A stretch of 64,000 nt of DNA from Sporichthya polymorpha DSM 43042 (GCF_000384115.1 NZ_KB913029.1:2390907-2454906), one strand, 5' to 3'; shown: positions 26,947 to 35,071, counted from the stretch's first letter. The notes: generated from the sequence alone by a model not told the origin. Numbers and translations are program-made.

Positions 26947-26977
26947 CCCTAGTGCGATCTTCACGTCCCCCTAGTGA
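26947..26977 (+). promoter_or_regulatory. Phased direct-repeat element 1 (CCCTAGTG x2, 22-bp spacing)
   Basis: CCCTAGTG at 26947 and CCCTAGTGA at 26969 are 22 bases apart, with TCACGTC between them. The same arrangement occurs at 29015, before the next repeat-protein gene. It lies 113 bases upstream of the start at 27091. Two-helical-turn spacing suggests a dimer-binding operator or activator site. Confidence 0.5.
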
Positions 26978-27090
26978 TCACGAGGCGCACCCGCCAAATC
27001 CCCGATGGAACAGGGGCTTCGCGCGGAGATCGTGAACAGCAGACGCGGTGACCGACACCTGACCGCGCACGACGGGGAGGTTCTACCGGC

Positions 27091-28803
27091 ATGTCCATTT
27101 TCGACGGGGTTCCCGGCTTCCGCATCGGCCTCGGGGCCGGTGACGCGGACGAGGAGTACGAGTTCGGGTTCGGCCTCGGTGACGAGCCCGGCGCCGACGC
27201 TCTTCGGCTCGGCACGCCCCAGCTGGGCGACGCCACCGGCTTCCTCCGGGCCGGCATCGCGGTCGCGAACCCGCTCAGCGGTGGCCTCGGTGACCTGCCG
27301 AACCTCGGCGAGGTCCTGCCCGCCATCCCCGCGCTGCCGGACGTCTCGCCCGAGATCGTGAACCAGCTCGCGGTGACGGTGACCGACCTCGTCGGGGACG
27401 TCAACGTCCTCCCGAACCTGACCGAACTTCCCGCGCTGCCGGACGTCACTGCGGTGCTGGGTGTGGTCGCGAACATCCTGCCGGGGCTGGTGCTCCCGTC
27501 GCTGCCGTCACTGCCGGTGCTGCCGGGGGAGCCGAACCCGGGGACCCCGGGCCTGCCCGAGCTCGGCGACCTGCTCGCGGTGCTGCCGGCGTTGGGGGAG
27601 ATCGTCCCGGTTCTGACGGAGCTCCTGCCGGCGCTGCCGGAGATTCTCCCGGCCCTGCCCGAGCTGCTGCCCGCACTCGGCGAGATCGTGCCGGAGCTCC
27701 CGGCGCTGCCGGACATCACCGCCGCCCTGGACGTCGTCGCGAACATCCTGCCGGGGCTGGTGCTCCCGTCGCTGCCGTCGCTCCCGGTGCTGCCGGGCGA
27801 GCCGAATCCGGGGACCCCGGGCCTGCCCGAGCTCGGTGACCTGCTCGCCGTGATTCCGACGCTCACTCAGATCGTCCCCGCGCTGGGCGAGATCCTGCCC
27901 GGCCTGCCCGGCCTGCCCGGGATCCCGGCGCTGCCGGACACCACGCCGGTCCAGCAGGTGATCGGGACGACGTTCAACGCCGCCGGCGGATTCGTGGCGA
28001 CGACGGTCGCGGCGGCGGAGTCGCTGGTCGAGACGACCTTCGCCTCGGCGGGGGAGTTCCTCGACCACGTGCCGGCGGTGACCGAGATCGTGGGCGACCC
28101 GACCGCGGCGCTCGGTCTGGTCGAGGGTGTCCTCGGACTGATCCAGCTGCCGAACCCCAACCCCGGCCCGCTGCCTCCGGACCCGAGCCCCATTCCCGGC
28201 CTGCCGAACCTGCCGCTGCTGCCGGAACTGACGGACATTCTGGAGTCGGTCCCGGAGCTCGTGCTCCCGTGGCCGCCGCCCGGCGTCCCTGGGCTCCCGG
28301 GCCTCGGTGACGTCATCGGCCAGCTGCCGCTCCCCCTCCCCGGCGGTCCGGTGCCGCTGCCGACGCCGGTGCCCGAGCTGCCGCTGCCCCCGGGCATCGC
28401 GGGGATCGTCGACGGCACCCTGACCGCGACGGGGACCCTGGTCGCCGGTGTCGTGGAGACCGTCGAGATCGCCGGCGCCGAGGCCACCACGGCCGGGGCC
28501 GGGACCGGCGCCGCGGCGACCGCGGCGGTCGGCGAGCTCGGTGACGACGTCACGAACAAGGTGCTCGGCACGGAGACGATGGTCAGCGACGTTCTGACCC
28601 AGACTCAGGCGACGGTCAGCACCGTCGTCCCGCTCCACGACCTCGACGACCCGCAGGCATTCGTCCAGAACACGCTGGCGAACCTCGGACTGGCCGAGCC
28701 GGTGTTCACCACGCAGTCCACCGGTCTGACTGAGCCCGTCGAGGAACTGCTGCCGGTGACCTCCGACGTACTCGACACCGTGAGCGGCCTCGGGCTGCTC
28801 TGA
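27091..28803 (+). CDS. Acidic Leu/Pro-rich low-complexity protein
   Basis: A 570-residue protein of unrecognised family. After an N-terminal SIFDGVPGFRIGLGAGDADE segment it consists mainly of LP and LPxLP runs, with two copies of a 60-residue block (VVANILPGLVLPSLPSLPVL then PGEPNPGTPGLPELGDLLAV). A more ordinary Ala/Val/Thr-rich region (about 290-360 and 440-570) follows. It has only three Arg and one Lys. No signal peptide, membrane helix or catalytic motif is seen. It shares composition, orientation and an upstream element with the gene at 29272, and its paucity of basic residues echoes the giant IniB protein. A structural or scaffold role is possible but unproven. A nearby start with a GGGGAGG site supports the ATG. 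Confidence 0.75.
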   Translation: MSIFDGVPGFRIGLGAGDADEEYEFGFGLGDEPGADALRLGTPQLGDATGFLRAGIAVANPLSGGLGDLPNLGEVLPAIPALPDVSPEIVNQLAVTVTDLVGDVNVLPNLTELPALPDVTAVLGVVANILPGLVLPSLPSLPVLPGEPNPGTPGLPELGDLLAVLPALGEIVPVLTELLPALPEILPALPELLPALGEIVPELPALPDITAALDVVANILPGLVLPSLPSLPVLPGEPNPGTPGLPELGDLLAVIPTLTQIVPALGEILPGLPGLPGIPALPDTTPVQQVIGTTFNAAGGFVATTVAAAESLVETTFASAGEFLDHVPAVTEIVGDPTAALGLVEGVLGLIQLPNPNPGPLPPDPSPIPGLPNLPLLPELTDILESVPELVLPWPPPGVPGLPGLGDVIGQLPLPLPGGPVPLPTPVPELPLPPGIAGIVDGTLTATGTLVAGVVETVEIAGAEATTAGAGTGAAATAAVGELGDDVTNKVLGTETMVSDVLTQTQATVSTVVPLHDLDDPQAFVQNTLANLGLAEPVFTTQSTGLTEPVEELLPVTSDVLDTVSGLGLL

Positions 28804-28862
28804 GTCAGACCCCTCGGGGACCGGTCCGCCGGCCCCCGAGGTCCCGGCCGCCCGTGCGGCCG

Positions 28863-28903
28863 AAAGGGCCCCGTCCACTCCCCCCACCTGGACGGGGCCC
28901 TTT
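28863..28903 (+). terminator. Strong terminator hairpin
   Basis: AAAGGGCCCCGTCCA pairs perfectly with TGGACGGGGCCCTTT around an 11-base loop, 60 bases after the stop at 28803, and is followed by TCCT. Confidence 0.85.
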
Positions 28904-29014
28904 CCTGTGCCCGCAACGGCACGTGGGAACTTCATAGCGGAAAGGTCCACCTTTCCTTTCGGTCAGGGTGAATGAAGACCATCACGACCGCGGATGGGGA
29001 ATGTCACTGCGCGG

Positions 29015-29044
29015 CCCTAGTGAGACCGTCACATCTCCCTAATG
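29015..29044 (+). promoter_or_regulatory. Phased direct-repeat element 2 (CCCTAGTG / CCCTAATG, 22-bp spacing)
   Basis: CCCTAGTG at 29015 and CCCTAATG at 29037 repeat the 22-base spacing of the element at 26947, and flanking bases also match (GGCCCTAGTG.GA.C.TCAC). It lies about 230 bases upstream of the start at 29272. The 468-base gap 28804-29271 otherwise holds the terminator and no gene. Confidence 0.5.
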
Positions 29045-29271
29045 ACAGCAAGATCCGTTAGGTGCCGACCCCGATTGGATCTTGCGCCGACGTCCCTACT
29101 TTCGATGCAGGGACGCAACGGGCCCACCAACCACCGCTGCGTCGCCGGTGAGAACGACTTCGTCTGCTCTGCATTTACGGGGCGATTCGGTTCGCACGCT
29201 CGACCTGATCGACACAGAGATCTGACACCTGCGCGGGACCCCTTCCCCGCCATATCTGGAGGCACCCACCC

Positions 29272-30990
29272 ATGGCTTTTCCTGAGGACATCCTCGCGCC
29301 GGTCGAGGACGTGATCGGCACCGTTGAAGGCGTTGCCGGCATCGTCTCTGCCGTCCCGGCCCTGGCCCTGCTGGCCGAGGCTTCGGCCGTCCCGCAGGTT
29401 GCCGACGTGTTCGACACCGTCAAGGGCACCCTGCAGTCCGTCGGCTCCGTGGCCGGCGGCATCACCAACGTCACCAGCCCGACCGGCCCGCTGGGCGCGG
29501 TCAACACGGCGGTCACCGGCGTGTACAACGCCGCCACCACCTCGCTCGCGATGGCCCCGCTGACCGCGGCGGTCACGTCGGTGGTCACCGCCGGTAACCA
29601 GCTCCCGATCAGCGACGTGGTCGACACCGTCCAGGGCGCGCTCGGCACCGCCGGCCTCGTCACCGGCATCGCGCTCCCGCTGGCGACCGGCCTGGCGCCG
29701 GTCCCCGGCGTCGGCGACATCGTGGGCTCGGTGACCGGCGCGCTCGACGCGACCGGCGCCCTGGGCGACGTGTTCGACGCTGTCGAGAACCTGCAGGACG
29801 TCGTCTTCAACACCAACACGACGACCCTCGCCGGTGGGCTCCTGAGCAACTCGGGCCCGCTCACCACGGTCAACCAGATCGCGAACGCGGTCCGCACCGC
29901 GGTCAACCCGGCCCTGCCGCTGGGTGAGGTCGCGGCGCTGGCCGGCGCGATCCACGCGGTCACGAACACGACGGCCGAGCTCGGCGTCGTCAACACCCTG
30001 GTGAACTCGATCGGCACCGCCGTCCTGCCCGGCTCCGGGCTCGCGCCGCTGCTGCTCGGCCCGTCCGGCGCGCTGCACTACCTCGCGCCCGGTAGCTCGC
30101 TCGGGTTCGTCAACCAGGTCCTCGGCGCCACCACCGGCGTTGTCGACCCGGTCCTCGGCGTGGTCACCGGCGCGACCGGTGCGACCGACGGTGTCCTCGG
30201 CGGCCTCGGTGGCCTGCCCGGCACCGAGCTGCTCGACACCCTGCCCCTGGGCGACCTGCTCGGTGGCGTCACCGGTGGCGAGGGTGACCTGCTCGGCGGG
30301 ATCCTCGGACCCGAGGGCCTGGTCGGTGGCCTGCTCGGCGGCGTGACCGGTGGCGAGGGCGACCTCCTCGGTGGCCTGCTCGGTGGCGTGACCGGTGGAG
30401 AGGGCGACCTCCTCGGCGGCCTCCTCGGCCCCGAGGGCATCGTGGGTGGCCTGCTCGGCGGCGCGACCGGTGGCGAGGGCGACCTGCTCGGCGGGCTCCT
30501 CGGGCCGGAGGGTGTTGTCGGTGGCCTCCTCGGTGGGGTCACGGGCGGCACGGAGAGCCCGCTCGACGGGATTCTCGGCGAGGAGGGCCTGGTCGGTGGT
30601 CTGCTCGGTGGGGTCACGGGCGGCGAGGAGAGCCCGGTCGACGGGATCCTCGGCGAGGAGGGCCTGGTCGGTGGTCTCCTCGGCGGTGTCACCGGCGGCG
30701 AGGAGAGCCCGGTCGACGGGATCCTCGGCGAGGACGGCATCGTGGGTGGCCTGCTCGGCGGCGTCACCGGCGGCTCGGAGGACGGTGGCCTGCTGGCCCC
30801 GGTCACCAGCATCGTCGGCGGCCTGACCGGCGGCACCGAGGGCAGCGACCCGCTGGCTCCGGTCAACGACATCCTGGGCGGCCTCACGGGCGGCACCGAG
30901 GGCACCGACCCGGTCGGCGGCCTCCTCGGTGGCGTGCTCGGCGGCGAGGAGGGTGGCCTGCTCGGCGGCCTCCTCGGCGGCGCTGCCTGA
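29272..30990 (+). CDS. Acidic Gly/Leu-rich repeat protein
   Basis: A 572-residue protein of unrecognised family. Residues 1-310 are Ala/Val/Thr/Gly-rich helix-like sequence (AFPEDILAPVEDVIGTVEGV). From about 315 it becomes a tandem array of units of about 27 residues built from GDLLGGLLGPEG and VGGLLGGVTGGE, ending GGLLGGLLGGAA. There is one Lys and one Arg in the whole chain. It has no signal peptide. The ATG at 29272 follows TGGAGG. It lies 468 bases after the LP-rich gene and has a matching upstream element, so the two are probably a regulatory pair. The GGLLGG repeats suggest a self-associating glycine-rich structure (inference). Confidence 0.75.
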   Translation: MAFPEDILAPVEDVIGTVEGVAGIVSAVPALALLAEASAVPQVADVFDTVKGTLQSVGSVAGGITNVTSPTGPLGAVNTAVTGVYNAATTSLAMAPLTAAVTSVVTAGNQLPISDVVDTVQGALGTAGLVTGIALPLATGLAPVPGVGDIVGSVTGALDATGALGDVFDAVENLQDVVFNTNTTTLAGGLLSNSGPLTTVNQIANAVRTAVNPALPLGEVAALAGAIHAVTNTTAELGVVNTLVNSIGTAVLPGSGLAPLLLGPSGALHYLAPGSSLGFVNQVLGATTGVVDPVLGVVTGATGATDGVLGGLGGLPGTELLDTLPLGDLLGGVTGGEGDLLGGILGPEGLVGGLLGGVTGGEGDLLGGLLGGVTGGEGDLLGGLLGPEGIVGGLLGGATGGEGDLLGGLLGPEGVVGGLLGGVTGGTESPLDGILGEEGLVGGLLGGVTGGEESPVDGILGEEGLVGGLLGGVTGGEESPVDGILGEDGIVGGLLGGVTGGSEDGGLLAPVTSIVGGLTGGTEGSDPLAPVNDILGGLTGGTEGTDPVGGLLGGVLGGEEGGLLGGLLGGAA

Positions 30991-31019
30991 CGGATAGTCA
31001 GCTAAACAGTAAGAAGACG

Positions 31020-31051
31020 AAGGGCCCCACCGCGCCGGCGGTGGGGCCCTT
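31020..31051. terminator. Bidirectional terminator hairpin
   Basis: AAGGGCCCCACCG and CGGTGGGGCCCTT form a perfect stem between the convergent repeat-protein gene and Hsp70-3. Confidence 0.85.
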
Positions 31052-31119
31052 CCTTGCGTCCGGCGAGGGGTGGCCTATTGGCCACAGTTGGCCGGACGCA
31101 GGGGAGGTTCCGCGAGGAA

Positions 31120-33075
31120 TTACGGCGCGGGGGGAGACTCCTCACCAGCGTCGCCGAACTCGACGGAACCGGACTCGGTCGAGGTGTCCTCCTCGACCTC
31201 GGCGGCCGGGGCGGGTGCCGCCTCCTCGGCGGGAGCCGCCTCGACGGCCGACGGAGCAGCGACGGCGTCGACCGGCGCCGCCTCGGGGGTCGTGGCCTTC
31301 GTCGGCGTGACGGCCTCCGTGCTGCGACGCGCCGTCGCCTTGCGCTCGGTCTTCGCGGGCCGCTCGACGACGACGTCGTCGTCCTCGGCCTCGCGCGCAG
31401 AATCTGCCACCCCGTCAGATGACTCCGACGACGACGACCCGGCCGAGGCGGACCGCGAGTCGGCACTCCCCTCCACGTGCCCACTCGCGGACCCGCCCGC
31501 CGAGCCCGTGGTCGCGTCGGAGGACGACGTGGACGTCTCCTCCTCGGCGGCCTTCTCCTTGGCCCGCTCCCCGCGGGCCTTGTCCTTGGCCTTGCCGGTC
31601 TCCTCGACCTGGAGCTGCGCGCCGTCGTCGCCGACCCCGGCCCGCGCCTCCTGCACCGAGCCGGCGGGGACGGCGTCGCCGAGGTCGAGCACACCGAGCG
31701 ACGCGAGTCCGAACCCGCCGAGCAGGATCACGCCCGCCGCAGCGGTCACGACCTTGTGCGCCTTCCGCTGCGGCTTGGGCTCGTCCTTCAGCCGCCGCCC
31801 CTCGCGCACCTCCGCCTCCCGGCCGTCGAACTTCTCGGTCGTGAGTGCCGGGCGCGCGGGCCGGTCGACGACAGCCGCGGCCGGAGCACCCGCAGCCGGA
31901 GCGGGGGAGGCCGCCACCGCCGCGGCCGAAGGAGCGACGGCCGCGGCGGCGGTCAGGCCGGCGATGAGGGCGAGCGCGGGGCGGGCGTGGCGGCCGGACT
32001 TCTCCAGGGCCAGGACGCCGCCGATCGCGACCGCGAGCTTGGGGTCGATGTCCCGCTCGAGCGGGACGCCCGGGTACCGGGCGGAGAGCAGCTGCGTCAC
32101 GAGCGGGATCCGCGAGGACCCGCCGGTGAGCAGGATGCGGTCGAGGTTCTTGCGCGTCAGATTGGCCGAGACCAGCGCCGCCTCGACGAAGGTGCACGTC
32201 TCCTCGAGCGCGCCGGCGATCATCGCCTCGAAGTCGGCGCGGGTGACGCGGACGGAGGTCTGCGCGCCGCCGAGCAGGACCGGCACCGTCGCCGCGGTGT
32301 CGGCGGACAGCGCCTCCTTCGCCTCGACGCACTCGCGCCGGAGGCGGCCCATCGCCGTCAGGTGCATCGGGTCGTCGGCCTCGACGCCCGGGGTCTGCGG
32401 CCCGGCGACGCCGAGCACGTAGGCGAGCACCGCGTCGTCGAAGTCGACGCCACCGAGGTTCGGGATCCCCGTCGGGGTGCCGAGCGCGGTGAAGCGGTTG
32501 CCGGACTCCGCGCGCAGGACCGCCGCGTCGAACGTCCCGCCCCCGAGGTCGTAGACCGCGACGGTCGCACCGGCCACGAGCTTCCCGGCCTGCGCGTAGG
32601 CCAGGGCCGCGGCGGCGGGCTCGCTGATCATCGTCACGTCGAGCAGGCCCTCGCCGGCGAGCGCGCCGGCGAGCAGATCCTTCTTGTGGGAACCCCACGC
32701 CGCCGGCACGGTGACGGCGACGGCGTCGGGTGCCCCGCCCTCCTGCTCGGCGACGCGGTCGGCGACGAGGCCGATCATCTTCGCCGCGAGCGCGTGGGCG
32801 GTGAGTCCGTCGCCGGAGGTGCCGACGAGCAGCGGGGTTTCGTCCCCGATGCGGCGCTTGAACCGACGGACCACGCGGTCCGGGTCGGTCAGCGCGCGGC
32901 GCTCAGCCGCCTCGCCCATCAGGACGGTGCCGTCGGCGCCCAGGAACAGGACCGAGGGCACGGTCGCGGACCGGTCGCCCAGCCGGACGACGGTCGGCGC
33001 GGACCCGGTGCCCGGACGGTGCACCACCGCCGCGGTGTTGGTGGTGCCGAGATCGACACTCAGTCGGTAACCCAT
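31120..33075 (-). CDS. Membrane-anchored Hsp70-like ATPase (copy 3, long extracytoplasmic tail)
   Basis: A 651-residue protein with start ATG at 33075 (MGYRLSVDLGTTNTA) behind AAGGGGG; a longer frame to 33114 has no support. ATPase motifs are phosphate-1 DLGTTNTA (8), phosphate-2 YDLGGGTFD (about 175) and adenosine LLTGGSSRIP (about 316). Then come an Ala-rich linker, a basic patch (KPQRKAHK), a transmembrane helix (VVTAAAGVILLGGFGLASLG, about 442-461) and a Ser/Glu/Ala/Pro-rich tail of about 185 residues outside. It lacks the Hsp70 substrate sandwich. It is divergent from the iniB pair, so control of both may be joint. Confidence 0.9.
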   Translation of the reverse strand: MGYRLSVDLGTTNTAAVVHRPGTGSAPTVVRLGDRSATVPSVLFLGADGTVLMGEAAERRALTDPDRVVRRFKRRIGDETPLLVGTSGDGLTAHALAAKMIGLVADRVAEQEGGAPDAVAVTVPAAWGSHKKDLLAGALAGEGLLDVTMISEPAAAALAYAQAGKLVAGATVAVYDLGGGTFDAAVLRAESGNRFTALGTPTGIPNLGGVDFDDAVLAYVLGVAGPQTPGVEADDPMHLTAMGRLRRECVEAKEALSADTAATVPVLLGGAQTSVRVTRADFEAMIAGALEETCTFVEAALVSANLTRKNLDRILLTGGSSRIPLVTQLLSARYPGVPLERDIDPKLAVAIGGVLALEKSGRHARPALALIAGLTAAAAVAPSAAAVAASPAPAAGAPAAAVVDRPARPALTTEKFDGREAEVREGRRLKDEPKPQRKAHKVVTAAAGVILLGGFGLASLGVLDLGDAVPAGSVQEARAGVGDDGAQLQVEETGKAKDKARGERAKEKAAEEETSTSSSDATTGSAGGSASGHVEGSADSRSASAGSSSSESSDGVADSAREAEDDDVVVERPAKTERKATARRSTEAVTPTKATTPEAAPVDAVAAPSAVEAAPAEEAAPAPAAEVEEDTSTESGSVEFGDAGEESPPAP

Positions 33076-33205
33076 GGCGCGCCAGCCCCCTTGGTCGTGG
33101 TTCAACGGGGGCAATACGACCGGAGCGACACCCGTCGGGTCGCCCTAAACGAGGACAAGATCGTTTGACCGCGAGCGCAGCAAAGGACCCGAGGGAACGT
33201 CCGAT

Positions 33206-33217
33206 TTCGCCCGTTCG
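33206..33217 (-). promoter_or_regulatory. Shared upstream motif core, copy 5
   Basis: On the minus strand this reads CGAACGGGCGAA, identical to 12 bases of the copy before the giant IniB gene. It lies 130 bases upstream of Hsp70-3 in the gene's orientation, within the 425-base divergent gap 33076-33500. Confidence 0.3.
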
Positions 33218-33234
33218 TGCAGGTCGGAGGCGGT

Positions 33235-33309
33235 TTACCACTGCTTGAACCACTGTGACTGGTGATGTCTGGTGTGACGGTTGTTACCACTTCTTGAACA
33301 CCAGTCACA
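33235..33309. promoter_or_regulatory. Direct and inverted repeat cluster between Hsp70-3 and iniB
   Basis: TTACCACTGCTTGAAC (33235) and TTACCACTTCTTGAAC (33284) form a 49-base-spaced direct repeat. TGTGACTGGTG (33254) and CACCAGTCACA (33299) form a perfect 11-base inverted repeat. A related CCACTGAGACTGGTG occurs at 45280, before the collagen-like gene. The divergent position makes this the best candidate operator for the IniR-like regulator (inference). Confidence 0.45.
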
Positions 33310-33327
33310 CGCGACACGCCGGGGAAT

Positions 33328-33390
33328 CCCCCAACGCGGGGGTGCGGACCAAGATCGCAATCCCCCAATCCGGTGATCGTGATTTGGGGG
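33328..33390. promoter_or_regulatory. CCCCC/GGGGG inverted repeats before iniB
   Basis: CCCCCAACGCGGGGG (33328-33342) and CCCCCAATC ... GATTTGGGGG (33362-33390) lie upstream of the IniB gene at 33501. The second resembles the element at 20958 before the giant IniB gene. A TAGGTT hexamer at 33424 may be the -10 box. Confidence 0.4.
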
Positions 33391-33500
33391 TTTTCCCCGA
33401 TCCGTCCGATTCGCCCGACTGCCTAGGTTCGGCACCACAGCGGCTCCGGTGCGGGGCCCCGAGCCCACCACTCGGACGAATCTGACGAAGGGTCACCCCA

Positions 33501-34202
33501 ATGGCTACCTCCCTGCTCGACTGGATCATGGACCTGATGCGGGACGGCGGCGCCCGCGAGGCGTTCAACACGAACCCGCAGCTCTCGATGGCGTCCGCCG
33601 GCTTCACCAACGTGTGCGGCGCGGACGTGGCGGACTCCCGCGCGTTCCTCTTCGACAACCCCTCGATCCGCGAGGTCGGCGGCGTCGACCGCCCGGCGAC
33701 CGACGACGCGGACGCGGCGGAGCAGATCCGCTACATCATCAACAACTACACGATCGAGCAGCCCGCCGCGGCCGGCAGCAACGTCACCGGCCCCACCACG
33801 ATCGTCGACACCCCGGGCCCGAACGACGTCGACGACCAGGACACCGTCGTCGACGGCGACGGGAACACCGTCAGCAGCAACCAGGCGAACACCACCGACC
33901 AGACCTCGTCGGACGACGACACGGTCGAGGACTCCAGCACCAACACCGACAGCGACGCCGACAACGTCGTCAACGGTGACAACTCGGCCGGTGAGAACCA
34001 GATCGCCGGTGGCATCGACGACCTCGGCGAGGGCCTGTCGGGCGACGACAACACGAACATCATCACCCTGGCCGACGTGGTCGACATCGAGGAGTCGCCG
34101 ATCCTCAACGAGAGCCTGAACCGGCTCGTCGACGACAGCCTGAACGAGGTCGCCTACAACGCCCTTCAGGACGCGGACAACCTGATCAGCATTCTCGGCT
34201 GA
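33501..34202 (+). CDS. iniB: IniB-like protein, first of a tandem pair
   Basis: A 233-residue protein. Residues 1-85 form the IniB N-terminal domain (LLDWIMDLMRDGGAREAFNT, MASAGFTNVCG, ending YIINNYTIEQ). The rest is an Asp/Asn/Ser/Thr-rich low-complexity region (DTVVDGDGNTVSSNQ) and a conserved acidic C-terminal part (LADVVDIEESPILNESLNRL). It has no signal peptide. It is shorter than mycobacterial IniB and lacks the Gly/Ala repeats. It is the first gene of the iniB-iniB-iniA-iniC run. The ATG at 33501 follows GAAGGG. Confidence 0.85.
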   Translation: MATSLLDWIMDLMRDGGAREAFNTNPQLSMASAGFTNVCGADVADSRAFLFDNPSIREVGGVDRPATDDADAAEQIRYIINNYTIEQPAAAGSNVTGPTTIVDTPGPNDVDDQDTVVDGDGNTVSSNQANTTDQTSSDDDTVEDSSTNTDSDADNVVNGDNSAGENQIAGGIDDLGEGLSGDDNTNIITLADVVDIEESPILNESLNRLVDDSLNEVAYNALQDADNLISILG

Positions 34203-34251
34203 CCCTCGTCAACCACCAGCCAGCACCATCACCTGAGGAAGGGTCACGGAA

Positions 34252-34947
34252 ATGGCCATCACCCTGCTCGACTGGATCGCCAACCTGATGCGTGACGCCG
34301 GCGCCCGCGAGGCGTTCGCCGCGCAGCCGCAGCTCGCCATGGCGTCCGCCGGCTTCACGCAGTCCTGCGGCTCCGGGGAGGTCTCGCCGGCGTTCGTCCC
34401 GGCCGACACCAGCTTCCGCGAGGTCCAGGGCGTCTCGCTCCCGGACAGCGACGTCGAGAGCGCGGACCGCGTGGAGTACGTCATCAACAACTACACGATC
34501 GAGGCGGCGGACGTCGCCGGCTCGAACGTCACCGGCCCGACGTCGATCGTCGACAGCCCCGGCCCGAACGACGTCGAGGACCAGGACACCGTCGTCGACG
34601 GCGACGGGAACACCGTCAGCAGCAACCAGGAGAACACGACCGACCAGAGCTCCTCGGACGACGACACCACGACCGACTCGAGCACCAACACCGACAGCGA
34701 CGCGGACAACGTCGTGACCGGGGACAACTCGGCCGGCGGCAACCAGATCGCGGGCGGCATCGAGGACGTCGGCGAGGGCATGTCGGGCAGCGACAACCTC
34801 AACGTCATCACGCTGGCGGACGTGGTCGACATCGAGGAGTCGCCGATCCTCAACGAGAGCCTGAACCGGCTCGTCGACGACAGCCTCAACCAGGTCGGCT
34901 ACAACCTGCTCGATGACGCCGACGACCTGATCAGCATCCTGGGCTGA
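34252..34947 (+). CDS. iniB: IniB-like protein, second of a tandem pair
   Basis: A 231-residue close paralogue of the preceding gene, 49 bases downstream with the same GGAAGGGTCAC leader. The N-terminal domain (LLDWIANLMRDAGAREAFAA, VINNYTIEAA) has diverged, whereas the acidic central and C-terminal parts are almost identical, with exact DNA identity over stretches of about 50-70 bases. This indicates recent duplication or gene conversion. A hairpin at 35041 follows it, so iniA may be expressed at a lower level. Confidence 0.85.
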   Translation: MAITLLDWIANLMRDAGAREAFAAQPQLAMASAGFTQSCGSGEVSPAFVPADTSFREVQGVSLPDSDVESADRVEYVINNYTIEAADVAGSNVTGPTSIVDSPGPNDVEDQDTVVDGDGNTVSSNQENTTDQSSSDDDTTTDSSTNTDSDADNVVTGDNSAGGNQIAGGIEDVGEGMSGSDNLNVITLADVVDIEESPILNESLNRLVDDSLNQVGYNLLDDADDLISILG

Positions 34948-35040
34948 CGGCAACGCCTCAGGAGGGGACATCTCGACGGATTCCGTGCCGGTCGTGTCGC
35001 GCCAGATCCCCCGACACGCACCCGTCGAGGTGAGAGGATC

Positions 35041-35071
35041 GGCCCCGTCCCGGGTACACCGGGGCGGGGCC
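35041..35071 (+). terminator. Terminator or attenuator between iniB and iniA
   Basis: GGCCCCGTCCCGG and CCGGGGCGGGGCC form a long stem (one G-U pair) around GTACA in the 210-base gap 34948-35157. It could separate strong iniB expression from the dynamin genes. Confidence 0.6.

Noticed and set aside
31477-33168. 563-codon plus-strand frame over Hsp70-3
   Set aside because: The minus strand carries all Hsp70 motifs; the plus frame is a shadow.
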